DNA of 9,271 bases from contig JADGHI010000120.1 of NCBI GenBank assembly GCA_019689515.1, positions 1 to 9,271 of the forward strand. Reading direction: 5' to 3'. The position numbers and the translations under genes were made by a program. The DNA is from Acetobacteraceae bacterium (GTDB lineage Bacteria; Pseudomonadota; Alphaproteobacteria; Acetobacterales; Acetobacteraceae). The notes under the pieces were generated by a model. The model did not search any database. It worked only from the letters and a program-made list of their open reading frames with translations, and was not told the origin of the DNA. This document shows, piece after piece, positions 1-5,478 of this stretch (its first letter is position 1; every line of letters begins with the position of its first letter).

Positions 1-1048
1 CGTCGCGCTGGTTGCTGAACAGGTCGTAGGCCTCCTCGATCTGGTCGAGCTTGAAGCGGTGCGTCACCAGCGGCCGCAGATCGGCGCGGCCGCTCGCGAC
101 CACCTCCAGCAGCCGCCGCATCCGCTCCTTCCCGCCGGGGCAGAGCGTGGTCACGATGCGATGGTCGCCGAGGCCGGCGGCGAAGGCGTCGAGCGGGATG
201 CGCAGATCGGTCGAATAGACGCCGAGCGAGGAAAGCGTGCCGCCCGGGCGCAGCACGCGCAGGCACGCCTCGAAGGTCCCCTGCGTGCCGAGCGCCTCGA
301 TCGAGACGTCCACGCCGCGCCCGTCGGTGATTCGGCGGATCGCCTCGACCGGGTCCTCCTTCGAGAAGTCCACGACGTAGTCGGCGCCGAGGCGCTTCGC
401 CATCTCCAGCCGCGCCGGCACGCGGTCCACGGCGATGATCGTCGTGGCCCCCATCAGCTTCGCGCCCGCCGTGGCGCAGAGGCCGATCGGGCCCTGGGCG
501 AAGATTGCCACCGCGTCGCCGATGCGGATCCCGCCGCTCTCCGCGCCGGCGAAGCCAGTGGACATGATGTCGGGGCACATCAGCACCTGCTCATCCGTCA
601 GCTCGTCCGGCACGGGGGCGAGATTCACCATCGCGTCGGGCACCAGCACGTATTCCGCCTGGCAACCGTCGATCGTGTTGCCGAGCTTCCAGCCGCCCAT
701 CGGCTTCCAGCCATACTTCGTCCCGGCGCCATCCTGTGCGCAGAAGCCGCAGAGGCAGGCATTGGAATGACCCGAAGGCGTGATGGCGCCGGCGATGACG
801 CGCTGTCCCTCGCGATATCCCCGCACCGCGGAGCCCAGGCGCTCGATCACGCCAACCGGCTCGTGTCCGAGGGTAAGGCCCTTGGCGACCGGATACTCGC
901 CTTTGACGATGTGGACGTCGGTACCGCAGATCGTCGTCGTGGTGATGCGCAGCAGGGCGTCGAGCGGCCCCACTTCCGGAATGGGCTTCTCCTGAAGCTG
1001 GATTCGGCCGGGCTCGACGAACACGGTAGCCTTCATGGTGCGCGGCAT
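1..1048 (-). CDS. Zinc-dependent NAD(P)-dependent alcohol dehydrogenase, MDR family (3' end beyond window)
   Basis: Medium-chain dehydrogenase expected to oxidise an alcohol, or reduce an aldehyde or ketone, in the cytoplasm. 349 codons are visible; the frame is still open at base 1, and family lengths suggest only about ten residues are missing. The catalytic domain has C41 (CGTD), H62-E63 (GHE) and D160 (CPDIMSTGF), the Cys/His/Glu/Asp zinc set of the Clostridium beijerinckii-type secondary alcohol dehydrogenases. The Rossmann domain has AQGPIGLCA near 180-190 and an acidic residue after the second strand (IIAVD), which in this superfamily favours NAD over NADP. The structural-zinc lobe is atypical, with C98, C100 and C103 after H94. 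Start: ATG at 1048, with an AAGGGGAG ribosome site (1057-1064) seven bases upstream; the internal Met5 has no such site. It diverges from pcaHG, and a FixK/FNR-like box lies 65 bases upstream of the start. The substrate cannot be inferred. Confidence 0.93.
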   Translation of the reverse strand, partial: MPRTMKATVFVEPGRIQLQEKPIPEVGPLDALLRITTTTICGTDVHIVKGEYPVAKGLTLGHEPVGVIERLGSAVRGYREGQRVIAGAITPSGHSNACLCGFCAQDGAGTKYGWKPMGGWKLGNTIDGCQAEYVLVPDAMVNLAPVPDELTDEQVLMCPDIMSTGFAGAESGGIRIGDAVAIFAQGPIGLCATAGAKLMGATTIIAVDRVPARLEMAKRLGADYVVDFSKEDPVEAIRRITDGRGVDVSIEALGTQGTFEACLRVLRPGGTLSSLGVYSTDLRIPLDAFAAGLGDHRIVTTLCPGGKERMRRLLEVVASGRADLRPLVTHRFKLDQIEEAYDLFSNQRD

Positions 1049-1106
1049 GGCCGGTCTCCCCTTCTGGTCAGGCGAGATTTCTGGTCGCAACGCGGGAAGA
1101 GGCGCC

Positions 1107-1120
1107 TTGATCCACCGCAA
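1107..1120 (-). promoter_or_regulatory. Candidate FixK/FNR-family box upstream of the alcohol dehydrogenase
   Basis: The plus strand reads TTGA-TCCACC-GCAA. This matches every specified position of the rhizobial FixK2 box, TTG(A/C)-N6-(T/G)CAA, and the left half of the FNR/ANR site TTGAT-N4-ATCAA; the right half is weaker (CGCAA). Its centre is about 65 bases upstream of the dehydrogenase ATG and about 413 bases from pcaH, so it most likely serves the dehydrogenase. If it acts as a class II site at -41.5, transcription would start near base 1072, leaving a leader of about 24 bases. No strong -10 hexamer is visible there. Low-oxygen activation is inferred from the match only. Confidence 0.5.
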
Positions 1121-1125
1121 GGTGG
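1112..1125. repeat. Short hairpin with GCAA tetraloop, overlapping the FixK/FNR-like box
   Basis: CCACC-GCAA-GGTGG forms a perfect five-base stem closed by a GNRA-type loop. It shares nine bases with the candidate FixK/FNR box. It may be coincidental in GC-rich sequence, or it could form part of an operator. Confidence 0.35.
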
Positions 1126-1326
1126 GGTTGTCCCGCCTTCGCTATTCGGCAGAGCGGATCATGGCGGCGCGCTTGGGCGCAGCGCGGCCTTGCGTGCTCC
1201 CAGTGGCTGGCGCGGCGCCTCGACGGCGGGTCGTGGCCCTTGTGCGGCCTTGTCCGGCCGATGCAGCACTGTCCCCGGTGGGGCCGCCCGCCGCCGGAGC
1301 TCGAGGAGCAGGCCGATGCGAGGATT

Positions 1327-1336
1327 GGCGATCGCC
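1327..1336. repeat. Ten-base perfect palindrome in the divergent spacer
   Basis: GGCGATCGCC is self-complementary and lies about 190 bases upstream of pcaH. It could be a small operator. Palindromes of this composition also arise by chance at high GC, so support is weak. Confidence 0.25.
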
Positions 1337-1370
1337 GGAAGCTCCCGGCCACGACGGCGTGAGGGGCATT

Positions 1371-1388
1371 CCAGGGGCGAGACCCTGG
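1371..1388. repeat. Inverted repeat, six-base arms with six-base spacer, upstream of pcaH
   Basis: CCAGGG-GCGAGA-CCCTGG is a perfect 18-base dyad about 139 bases upstream of the pcaH start. The size suits an operator for a dimeric regulator of pcaHG, but the sequence does not resemble a PcaQ or PcaR site that I recognise. There is no adjacent T tract, so it is not an obvious terminator. Confidence 0.3.
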
Positions 1389-1513
1389 CGCCCGTCGGCG
1401 CGCGCGGCCCTGCGGGCGTCGGTCTCGAATCTCGTTGGCGCGGGGCGACGCAGTCGCAAGGATCAGGGGGCCGTCCCCATCTCAGGGTCGCCTCCGCGTG
1501 ACCCCGGCATCGC

Positions 1514-1519
1514 AAGGAG
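1514..1519 (+). promoter_or_regulatory. Ribosome binding site fixing the pcaH start
   Basis: AAGGAG is followed by seven bases and then ATG at 1527. This decides the start: the same frame is open for another 164 codons upstream, but that extension is low-complexity and has no such signal. Confidence 0.85.
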
Positions 1520-1526
1520 CCTGACC

Positions 1527-2243
1527 ATGCCCGACCCGATCGGCTACCGTCGGCCCGACCCGGCCACGCAGCCGCCCTACGATCTGCCTACCTACGGCAG
1601 TACGCGCCCGCGCCATCCGAAGCAGCCGCTGGTCCGCGTGCCGCACACGCTCAGCGAGGTGACCGGGCCGCGCATGTCGCCGGCCTGGTACGCGCCGCAC
1701 GACGACCTCTCCCGTCACAACGGCAAGGAGGCGCTCGGCGAGCGCATCATCGTCGCGGGCCGCGTCCTCGACGAGGACGGACGCCCTGTGCGCGGCGCCC
1801 TGGTGGAGGTCTGGCAGGCCAATGCCGCCGGCCGCTACCACCATCCGGCGGACCAGCACGACGCGCCGCTCGATCCCAACTTCCTCGGCCGCGGGCGCGT
1901 CTTCACCGACGAGGAGGGGAACTACCGCTTCACGACCATCCGCCCCGGCGCCTATCCCTGGCGCAACCATGCCAATGCCTGGCGGCCGGTGCACATCCAC
2001 TTCTCGCTGTTCGGCGCGGGCCTTGCGCAGCGGCTCATCACCCAGATGTACTTCCCGGGCGATCCGCTGCTCGCCTATGACCCGATCTTCCAGTGCACGG
2101 CGGACGAGGCGGCGCGCAACCGGCTGATCGCGCAGTTCGATATCGCGATCACCCAGCCGGAATGGGCGCTGGGCTACCGCTTCGACATCATCCTGCGCGG
2201 CCGCGAGGCCACGCCCTTCGAGGACGGCGCGGGAGCACACTGA
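1527..2243 (+). CDS. pcaH: Protocatechuate 3,4-dioxygenase beta subunit
   Basis: Iron-bearing subunit of the intradiol dioxygenase that cleaves protocatechuate with O2 to 3-carboxy-cis,cis-muconate, the entry step of the protocatechuate branch of the beta-ketoadipate pathway; cytoplasmic. At 238 residues it has the normal family length. The four non-haem Fe(III) ligands are visible as Y104 (GRYHH), Y143 (GAYPW), H156 and H158 (RPVHIHF). Their spacing of 39, 13 and 2 residues equals that of Tyr408, Tyr447, His460 and His462 in the Pseudomonas putida enzyme. The N-terminal 60 residues are the usual PcaH extension (YGSTRPRHPKQPL). The ATG at 1527 is supported by AAGGAG seven bases upstream. pcaG follows after one base, so the two are co-transcribed and the subunits probably made in equal amounts. 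No other pca gene (pcaB, pcaC, pcaD, pcaQ) lies in the window. Confidence 0.97.
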   Translation: MPDPIGYRRPDPATQPPYDLPTYGSTRPRHPKQPLVRVPHTLSEVTGPRMSPAWYAPHDDLSRHNGKEALGERIIVAGRVLDEDGRPVRGALVEVWQANAAGRYHHPADQHDAPLDPNFLGRGRVFTDEEGNYRFTTIRPGAYPWRNHANAWRPVHIHFSLFGAGLAQRLITQMYFPGDPLLAYDPIFQCTADEAARNRLIAQFDIAITQPEWALGYRFDIILRGREATPFEDGAGAH

Positions 2244-2244
2244 C

Positions 2245-2790
2245 ATGACCGCCGCGACCACGAGCCAGACCGCCGGTCCCTACTGGCACCTGATCGACTT
2301 CCCCGAATGGGCCGACCTGCTGCGCCCGGACGGCCCCAACGCCGGCATCGAGGGCGGCGAGCGCATCGTTCTGACCGGCCGCATCACGGATGGCGACGGC
2401 GCGCCCGTCACCGACGCGATGGTCGAGATCTGGCAGGCCGACCCCGAGGGCCGCTACGACGGCGCCTTCCACGGCTTCGGCCGCTGCGGCACCGACGCGA
2501 ACGGCATGTTCCGCTTCGTCACCCTGAAGCCCGGCCCGGTGCCCGGCCGCGGCAACCAGACCCAGGCGCCGCATGTGGTGCTCACGCTGTTCGCCCGCGG
2601 CCTGCTCAAGCAGCTCGTCACGCGCCTCTACTTCGAAGGCGAGAAGCTCAACGAGACAGACCCGCTGCTGCAGTCCATCGAGCCGGCGCGCCGCGGCACG
2701 CTGATCGCGCGCCCGACCGGCACACCGGGCGAATGGCGGCTCGACATCCGCCTGCAGGGCGAAAACGAGACCGTCTTCCTCGACGTCTGA
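2245..2790 (+). CDS. pcaG: Protocatechuate 3,4-dioxygenase alpha subunit
   Basis: Partner of PcaH in the alpha-beta protomer of protocatechuate 3,4-dioxygenase. It shares the intradiol dioxygenase fold but binds no iron, and it helps form the substrate pocket. Visible family marks are TAGPYW at 9-14, whose Thr/Pro/Tyr line the active site in the Pseudomonas enzyme, VEIWQADPEGRYDG at 60-73, and FARGLLKQLVTRLYF at 116-130. The iron-site region is degenerate as expected for alpha: APHVVLTLF at 108-116 keeps a single His where PcaH has HIH, and no equivalent of the second tyrosine is obvious. The 181-residue length is slightly shorter than typical PcaG (about 200). GGGAG at 2231-2235, nine bases upstream, is the likely ribosome site, inside the end of pcaH. 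It ends eight bases before the convergent Rieske gene. Confidence 0.96.
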   Translation: MTAATTSQTAGPYWHLIDFPEWADLLRPDGPNAGIEGGERIVLTGRITDGDGAPVTDAMVEIWQADPEGRYDGAFHGFGRCGTDANGMFRFVTLKPGPVPGRGNQTQAPHVVLTLFARGLLKQLVTRLYFEGEKLNETDPLLQSIEPARRGTLIARPTGTPGEWRLDIRLQGENETVFLDV

Positions 2791-2807
2791 GGCGCCCGCT
2801 ACGCCTC
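2789..2807. terminator. Possible shared hairpin spanning both convergent stop codons
   Basis: GAGGCG-CCCGCTA-CGCCTC forms a perfect six-base stem with a seven-base loop. It covers the last bases of the pcaG stop and all of the Rieske-gene stop on the opposite strand. Neither side has a T tract, so it is not a classical intrinsic terminator. It is the only structure between the convergent operons and may slow polymerase from both sides. Confidence 0.3.
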
Positions 2808-3221
2808 CACCACCACGTAGTCCTCCTCCACGCGCACCGGGAAGGTCTCCAGCACATAGGGACCTTCCTGGGTGAGCGCCGCGCCGCTCTCGACGTGCGC
2901 GGGGAAGGCGCGCGTGCGGGTGCGGTTGGGGTCGTGCCGGGACTTGCCGGTGCGGATGTCGAACTCCCACTGGTGCCAGGGGCAGCGCAGGATCTCGCCC
3001 TTGCGGTCGTAGTGGAACACTCCCGGCTCGTCGCTCTCGACCAGGCCGCAGAGCTTGCCGCCCGAAAGCCGCCCGCCCTGGTGCGGGCAGCGGTCGAGCA
3101 GGGCGAAGAACTCGCCCTCGAGGTTGAACACCACGATGCGCCGGCCCGCGCCGGCCTCGACCACCTTGCGCCCGCCCGGCGGGATCTCCGCCACGGGCGC
3201 CACCACATAGCGTGCTGCCAT
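2799..3221 (-). CDS. Small Rieske [2Fe-2S] protein (ferredoxin-like)
   Basis: A 140-residue soluble protein made essentially of one Rieske domain. The cluster ligands are C45-x-H47 (RCPHQGG) and C80-x2-H83 (CPWHQWEFD), with typical context; the bound [2Fe-2S] should carry one electron. There is no signal peptide, membrane segment, or catalytic domain of a Rieske oxygenase large subunit. Compared with classical Rieske ferredoxins of about 105 residues, it has a longer stretch between the two ligand pairs (CGLVESDEPGVFHYDRKGE, 58-76) and an extended C-terminal tail ending in a run of beta-like residues. Its ATG overlaps the stop of the upstream amidohydrolase gene by one base (TGATG). The ribosome site is weak, so translation is probably coupled. 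It is last in the three-gene operon. Its partner may be an amidohydrolase product, an unlinked oxygenase or a reductase; none can be named from this window. Confidence 0.92.
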   Translation of the reverse strand: MAARYVVAPVAEIPPGGRKVVEAGAGRRIVVFNLEGEFFALLDRCPHQGGRLSGGKLCGLVESDEPGVFHYDRKGEILRCPWHQWEFDIRTGKSRHDPNRTRTRAFPAHVESGAALTQEGPYVLETFPVRVEEDYVVVEA

Positions 3222-4333
3222 CAGACTGCCGGGATTCCGTAGAGAGCGCGCGCGTTGGCGCCGAAGATGTCACGCCGGCGTTCCGCCGGGATGAAGGAGG
3301 GGAAGGCGGTCCGCGGGTCGTCGAAGTCCCAGTGCGGATAGTCGCTCGCGTAGAGGATGCGGTCCCAGCCGATCCAGCTCATCACGTCCAGCAGATGCTC
3401 GGGCTGCTCCGGCTCGTCGATGGGCTGGGTCGAGACGTAGAAATGCTCGCGCAGGTACTCGGAGGGCGCGCGCTTCAGGTGCGGCACCTCGTCCTTCAGC
3501 TTCCGCCAGTGCTTGTCGAGCCGCCAGCCGAGCGAGGGAATCCAGGCGAAGCCGCACTCGATCATCAGGATCTTCAACGTCGGGAAGCGCTCGAACACGC
3601 CTTCGACGATCAGGCTGGCGACCTGGGCCTGGCAGGAGGTGGCATGCTCGCTCACCTCCTCGATGTAGAAGCTTGGCCAGCCGCCGTTCGTCATCGCCCA
3701 GCCGGAATAGCCGAAGGCGTGGAAGGCGACCGGCAGCCCGGCCTCGCAGGCGGCCTCGTAGATCGGCCAGTAGCGCTTGCGGCCGAGCGGCTCGGCGGTG
3801 CGGCTCAGCAGCAGCACCTGGACGAAGCGGGGATCGCCGGCGCGGCGGCGGATCTCGCGCGCCGATGCCTCTCCATCCTCATAGGGCACGACGACGGAGG
3901 CGCGCAGGCGCGGCTCGTCCTTGAGCCAGCGCTCGAGCTGCCACTCGTTCACCGCATAGGTCATCGCGGCGCTGAGGGCATCGTTCTGGTCGCCCTGGCC
4001 CGAAGGCTGCAACGGGTTCAGCACGCCGATGTCGATGCCGTGGTAGTCGAGGTGCTGCTGGCGCATGAAGTCGAGGTCGGTCCCCGGCAGCTTGCCCGGC
4101 GGCCAGGCATCGCGGCGGCTCGCGAACGGCGCGGCCTTGGGGAAGGGGTAGCCCTTCGCGAAGCCGTGCCGGGCCCGGATGCCGTAGGTCTGGACCCGGT
4201 GCCACATCTCGGTGCTGAGCCAGGGACGGTACTCCTCCAAGCTCAACGGCCGCGGATGGATGTCGCAGTCGAAGAGGCCGAGCGTCGCGACAGCGGGGCG
4301 CCCGGGTGCTGCGATTGGGCGGACGACGTTCAT
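3221..4333 (-). CDS. PF04909 metal-dependent amidohydrolase-type protein A
   Basis: 370-residue TIM-barrel metallohydrolase of the amidohydrolase-2 (ACMSD-like) superfamily, whose known members are decarboxylases, hydratases and lactone or C-C hydrolases acting on aromatic acids and ring-cleavage products. Visible candidate metal or catalytic residues are D24-x-H26 (DCDIHP), H205 (AFHAFG), E259 (IECGFAW) and D331 (ASDYPHW). The usual N-terminal HxH is thus DxH, and the common barrel His of ACMSD appears to be replaced by Glu259. Other blocks are YPFPKAAPFASRRDAWPPG at 62-80, and GWPSFYIEEVSEHA at 218-231, close to the active-site face. The start is ATG at 4333, overlapping the upstream gene's stop as ATGA. 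A strong GGAGGGAG ribosome site lies inside that gene, seven bases away. It is clearly homologous to protein B immediately upstream, probably an ancient duplication. The Rieske gene follows with TGATG overlap. The substrate is unknown. Confidence 0.9.
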   Translation of the reverse strand: MNVVRPIAAPGRPAVATLGLFDCDIHPRPLSLEEYRPWLSTEMWHRVQTYGIRARHGFAKGYPFPKAAPFASRRDAWPPGKLPGTDLDFMRQQHLDYHGIDIGVLNPLQPSGQGDQNDALSAAMTYAVNEWQLERWLKDEPRLRASVVVPYEDGEASAREIRRRAGDPRFVQVLLLSRTAEPLGRKRYWPIYEAACEAGLPVAFHAFGYSGWAMTNGGWPSFYIEEVSEHATSCQAQVASLIVEGVFERFPTLKILMIECGFAWIPSLGWRLDKHWRKLKDEVPHLKRAPSEYLREHFYVSTQPIDEPEQPEHLLDVMSWIGWDRILYASDYPHWDFDDPRTAFPSFIPAERRRDIFGANARALYGIPAV

Positions 4334-5403
4334 GACGACACTCCCTCCTCCCGCAGCCGCGCATAGGTGGCGAGCGGGTTGTCCACCATGATCTTCGGCA
4401 GGAGATCCGCCGGCAGGCCCGGCGGCGCGATGGCGTCGCCGTCGAACTGCCAGTGCGGCCAGTCCGAGGCCCAGAGCAGCAGCTCGTCCGAGCGCAGATG
4501 GTCGAGCAGCCGGCGCACCGTGTCGGGATCCTCCGGTGCGTCGAAGGGCTGCACGGTCAGGCGCACATGGTCGCGCACGATCTCGGCCGGCGAGCGGTCC
4601 ACCCAGGGCACCTCGAAGCGCACGCCCTTCCAGGTCTTGGTCAGGCGCCAGAGGAAGGCTGGCAGCCAGGTCACGCCGGATTCCAGCAGCACCACCTTGA
4701 GGCCGGGGAACTTGGTGAACACGCCCTCGGTCACCAGGCTTGCCAGCGTGCTCTGGAAGCCCTGCTGGTGCGCGACGTAGTCCTCAAGATACCAGGACGG
4801 CCAGCCGATCGAGGTCACCGGGTGGCGGTAGGCGCTGCCGGCATGGATCGCCAGCGGCAGGCTGTGCCGCTCCAGCGCCGCATAGACCGGCCAGAAGGCG
4901 CGCCGGCCGGCCGGGATCTCGCCCATCGCCAGGATCATCGCCTGCACGAAACGCCGGTCCGGGGCGAGGCGTTCGATCTCCGCCACCGCGTGCTCCGGGC
5001 TGTGCATGGGCAGCACGATGGAGGCGCGCAGCCGGCTGTCGCGATCCAGCCACTCGGCACGCACCCAGTCGTTCAGCGCGCGCGAGAAGGCGGCGGACAT
5101 GTCCTCGCTGAACGGGAGCTGAACCGGGAAGAGGCAGTTGAGGATGCCGATATCGGCGCCGAAGCGGTCAAGCGCCTCGGTCTGAAGTTGCGCCAGGGTG
5201 GCGCCGGCGCGTCCTCCCTTGGGACGCCAGTCGGCGCGCGCGGTGATCGGCGCGTTGGGCGGATAGGACGCGGTCTCGAGCACCTCCATCCCGCGGTCCT
5301 CGACGCTGTCACGCCAGTAGGGCTCAAGATAGGGCGCAAGGGCGGCGAAACCCGTCACTGCCGGGTGCAGGTCGCAGTCGATCGCGCGAGGCGGCCGTGG
5401 CAC
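4330..5403 (-). CDS. PF04909 metal-dependent amidohydrolase-type protein B
   Basis: 357-residue paralogue of the following gene product, first in the three-gene operon. Candidate metal or catalytic residues are D11-x-H13 (DCDLHP), H187 (AIHAGS), E241 (LLESGVTW) and D314 (ASDWPHW), the same altered set as in protein A. The motif ASYPPNAPITARADWRP at 45-61 occupies the position of the proline-rich block in A and may shape the pocket. The two proteins share DCDxHP, GWPSxYxE, GVFxxFPxLK, ExG and ASDxPHW, so they could act as a heteromer or on successive intermediates. The start is GTG at 5403: the frame has no ATG upstream, and AAGGAGG (5415-5421) lies 11 bases away, a little long. An ATG at 5414 is out of frame. 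It overlaps gene A by four bases (ATGA). Whether it has its own promoter or is read from the formate dehydrogenase unit 126 bases upstream cannot be decided. Confidence 0.89.
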   Translation of the reverse strand: MPRPPRAIDCDLHPAVTGFAALAPYLEPYWRDSVEDRGMEVLETASYPPNAPITARADWRPKGGRAGATLAQLQTEALDRFGADIGILNCLFPVQLPFSEDMSAAFSRALNDWVRAEWLDRDSRLRASIVLPMHSPEHAVAEIERLAPDRRFVQAMILAMGEIPAGRRAFWPVYAALERHSLPLAIHAGSAYRHPVTSIGWPSWYLEDYVAHQQGFQSTLASLVTEGVFTKFPGLKVVLLESGVTWLPAFLWRLTKTWKGVRFEVPWVDRSPAEIVRDHVRLTVQPFDAPEDPDTVRRLLDHLRSDELLLWASDWPHWQFDGDAIAPPGLPADLLPKIMVDNPLATYARLREEGVSS

Positions 5404-5414
5404 GATTGGGACAT

Positions 5415-5421
5415 CCTCCTT
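5415..5421 (-). promoter_or_regulatory. Ribosome binding site for the GTG-started amidohydrolase B
   Basis: On the minus strand this reads AAGGAGG, a near-perfect anti-Shine-Dalgarno match, with 11 bases to the GTG at 5403. It supports a non-ATG start for this gene. Confidence 0.7.
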
Positions 5422-5440
5422 CGCCGGCGCTGAACCGGCG
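5422..5440. repeat. Hairpin in the amidohydrolase B leader
   Basis: CGCCGG-CGCTGAA-CCGGCG forms a perfect six-base stem with a seven-base loop. It is directly adjacent to the AAGGAGG ribosome site, so if transcribed it could affect access to that site. The motif TGAACCG in it recurs at 5500-5506. Confidence 0.35.
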
Positions 5441-5449
5441 TGCCCATAC

Positions 5450-5478
5450 CATTGCGGGAAGCGCCCTTCCGGGCAATG
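5450..5478 (-). terminator. Interrupted hairpin downstream of the formate dehydrogenase alpha gene
   Basis: Outer arms CATTGC and GCAATG pair over six bases. After a 1x2 internal loop, inner arms GGAAG and CTTCC pair over five bases around a CGCC loop. It lies about 52 bases past the alpha-subunit stop in the direction of transcription. An alternative pairing, GCCCAT (5442-5447) with ATGGGC (5476-5481), is also possible. No T tract follows on the minus strand, so intrinsic termination is uncertain; a message-stabilising role or an operator is equally possible. Confidence 0.4.

Larger units (their letters stand above)
1049..1526. other. Divergent intergenic region without a convincing gene
   Basis: This 478-base spacer separates the divergent alcohol dehydrogenase and pcaH starts. 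Small open frames on both strands (for example minus-strand frames within 1068-1515) translate to Arg/Pro/Ala/Ser-rich low-complexity protein with no recognisable motif, so I treat them as by-products of high GC. Visible structure: a FixK/FNR-like box at 1107-1120; a GCAA-capped hairpin at 1112-1125; a 10-base palindrome at 1327-1336; a dyad with six-base arms at 1371-1388; and GCGGCCTTG twice (1184-1192 and 1244-1252). The pcaHG promoter should lie here, but I see no clear -35/-10 pair and no ATAAC-N4-GTTA PcaQ-type box. The region is long for a bacterial divergent promoter and could hide a decayed gene or a small RNA. Confidence 0.6.

Noticed and set aside
1184..1252. GCGGCCTTG repeats as a CRISPR or iteron array
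   Set aside because: There are only two exact copies, with no regular spacing or conserved spacer length; ordinary chance repetition at high GC.
59..1501. Long plus-strand open frame opposite the alcohol dehydrogenase
   Set aside because: The translation is Arg/Ala/Gly/His-rich with no family motif, while the minus strand encodes a complete zinc-dehydrogenase fold. This is a GC-driven antisense shadow.
1068..1515. Three minus-strand small open frames in the divergent spacer
   Set aside because: They overlap one another, are low-complexity (Arg/Pro/Ser) and have no clear ribosome sites or recognisable domains.
1035..1526. N-terminal extension of pcaH to 402 residues
   Set aside because: The extra 164 residues are low-complexity. 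ATG at 1527 has an ideal AAGGAG and gives the normal 238-residue PcaH.
3212..4366. 384-residue plus-strand frame opposite amidohydrolase A
   Set aside because: It mirrors the minus-strand gene and has antisense-type composition (His/Val/Leu/Arg/Glu-rich), with no recognised motifs.
4453..5433. 326-residue plus-strand frame opposite amidohydrolase B
   Set aside because: Antisense shadow of a gene with clear metal-site motifs; no supporting start signal.
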